This document shows, in pieces, positions 4,806-5,581 of a stretch of DNA of 5,581 bases. The DNA is taken from the NCBI GenBank assembly GCA_005801025.1, contig SYDZ01000130.1:1-5581 (forward strand), given 5' to 3'. Under the pieces are notes generated by a model. The model ran no database searches and was not told the DNA's origin. It was given only the letters and a program-made list of their open reading frames with translations. The stretch comes from Actinomycetota bacterium (GTDB lineage: Bacteria; Actinomycetota; Acidimicrobiia; Acidimicrobiales; Ilumatobacteraceae). The position numbers and the translations under genes are program-made. The first letter of the stretch is position 1, and the number at the start of each line of letters is the position of its first letter.

Positions 4806-5581
4806 TCAGTGACTTGGATTTTTTTGTAAGTCCCGAACCATACGCAGGGCCACAACAAGTACTAGCGAAGCGAACAAGACATTTGACAAATCCTGCGACA
4901 TGTGATCGGCAATGATTCCACCGGCGATTGCCGCCGGAATACCCGAAAAGCCCACGAGGGCAGCAACTTTAAGATCAACATTGTTGGTTTTCCAATTGCG
5001 CCAGGTGCCCATGATTGATGTTGGAATGATCACAGCAGCGGAGGTGCCCTTGGCGACGACGCTGAGTTCACTAAAGAAAACAGTCATAGCAGGGACCATC
5101 ACCACGCCGCCTCCAATGCCCAGCAACCCAGCTAATGTCCCAGTGACGAGGCCAATGAAAAGTAGAGCGAGAGCAGTACATATTGTGAGCGTTGAACGTC
5201 CCTCGGCGTTGAGCGGAATAAAAAGTCGTACTGCGGTGATCAAGAGCATTGTTGCGAACAAATAGCCGAGAGTTTTTTTGGGCAAGATATGAATCCATTT
5301 GGTCCCGAGTACCGCCCCTGCCAATGCTCCGACTGCTAACCACAAGGCCATGTACCAGTCAACGTTGCCATGACTCCAATAAGTCAGCAAACTGGAAATA
5401 GAGATCGGCAGAACTGCACCAAGAGATGTGCCATTGGCAAGTCGTTGATCAAACTTAAGTAGTAGAACGAGGACTGGGACGACCAGAATGCCCCCGCCGA
5501 CTCCAAACAGTCCAGACAACAGACCGGCACCGAGTCCAAGCCCAATAACCGCGGAGGTCTGCGTGGGCGGAAAAGGTCTTG
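4806..5581 (-). CDS. TauE/SafE-family sulfite/anion exporter-like permease, 5' partial
   Basis: The visible 257 residues are nearly the whole of a typical family member; only the extreme N-terminus is beyond the right edge. The frame stays open from 5519 to 5581, encoding an Ala/Gly/Leu-rich helix (about TSAVIGLGLGAGLL) that leads into SGLFGVGGGILVVP. A TTG at 5519 is therefore not the real start, because it would cut the first membrane helix. The protein shows the family's internal duplication: GLFGVGGGILVVP with NGTSLGAVLPISI in the first half, GLLGIGGGVVMVP with KGTSAAVIIPTSI in the second. About eight hydrophobic segments are visible, including WYMALWLAVGALAGAVLG and the last, LSNVLFASLVLVVALRMV. 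It sits in the cytoplasmic membrane. Characterised members export sulfite, sulfoacetate or related anions, but many are of unknown substrate. It converges on the oxidoreductase and does not share the operator-bearing gaps, so its link to the pathway is only by proximity. Confidence 0.9.
   Translation of the reverse strand, partial: RPFPPTQTSAVIGLGLGAGLLSGLFGVGGGILVVPVLVLLLKFDQRLANGTSLGAVLPISISSLLTYWSHGNVDWYMALWLAVGALAGAVLGTKWIHILPKKTLGYLFATMLLITAVRLFIPLNAEGRSTLTICTALALLFIGLVTGTLAGLLGIGGGVVMVPAMTVFFSELSVVAKGTSAAVIIPTSIMGTWRNWKTNNVDLKVAALVGFSGIPAAIAGGIIADHMSQDLSNVLFASLVLVVALRMVRDLQKNPSH

Noticed and set aside
4811..4832. GACTT...AAGTC around a T-run as a terminator
   Set aside because: The stem is only five base pairs and AT-rich, and the T-run lies in the loop, not after the stem.
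5517..5519. TTG at 5519 as the start of the permease
   Set aside because: The frame stays open to the window edge and the upstream residues form the first membrane helix expected in this family.

Overview
The window looks like a compact piece of actinobacterial chromosome (inference). G+C is moderate, near half by eye and not counted. The genes are closely packed, several starts lack a Shine-Dalgarno sequence, the oxidoreductase resembles the F420-dependent luciferase-like enzymes common in Actinobacteria, and the CoA ligase most resembles actinobacterial FadD3. Nothing in the sequence fixes the species. I see no mobile element, RNA gene, CRISPR array or phage gene.

Layout from left to right. 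The N-terminus of a zinc-type alcohol dehydrogenase runs off the left edge on the minus strand. A divergent regulatory gap (100-206) carries a perfect inverted repeat. A TauD/TfdA-type Fe(II)/2-oxoglutarate dioxygenase follows on the plus strand (207-1028). It converges on a minus-strand pair: an amidohydrolase_2-family enzyme (3810-2602), then, 3 bases downstream, a FadD3-like acyl-CoA synthetase (2598-1039). A second divergent gap (3811-3922) carries a near copy of the first inverted repeat. It separates the pair from a plus-strand luciferase-like oxidoreductase (3923-4804). The last gene is a minus-strand TauE/SafE-type permease (4806 to the right edge) whose first residues lie outside the window.

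The main result is the pair of matching 19-bp sites, 148-166 and 3832-3850, identical at 16 positions. Each has arms TCTGAC/GTCAGA around a 5-base spacer, and each sits in one of the only two divergent gaps. They look like operators of a single dimeric repressor, most simply of the TetR type, that would control five genes: alcohol dehydrogenase, dioxygenase, amidohydrolase, CoA ligase and luciferase-like oxidoreductase. The regulator is not in the window. The gene set reads as a catabolic pathway that oxidises a small organic compound, processes it by a metal-dependent hydrolase or decarboxylase, and activates a carboxylic acid with CoA. The substrate is unknown. The dioxygenase keeps the catalytic residues of TauD but not its taurine-binding residues, so taurine itself is unlikely. 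The neighbouring TauE-like exporter leaves a sulfur link possible but unproven.
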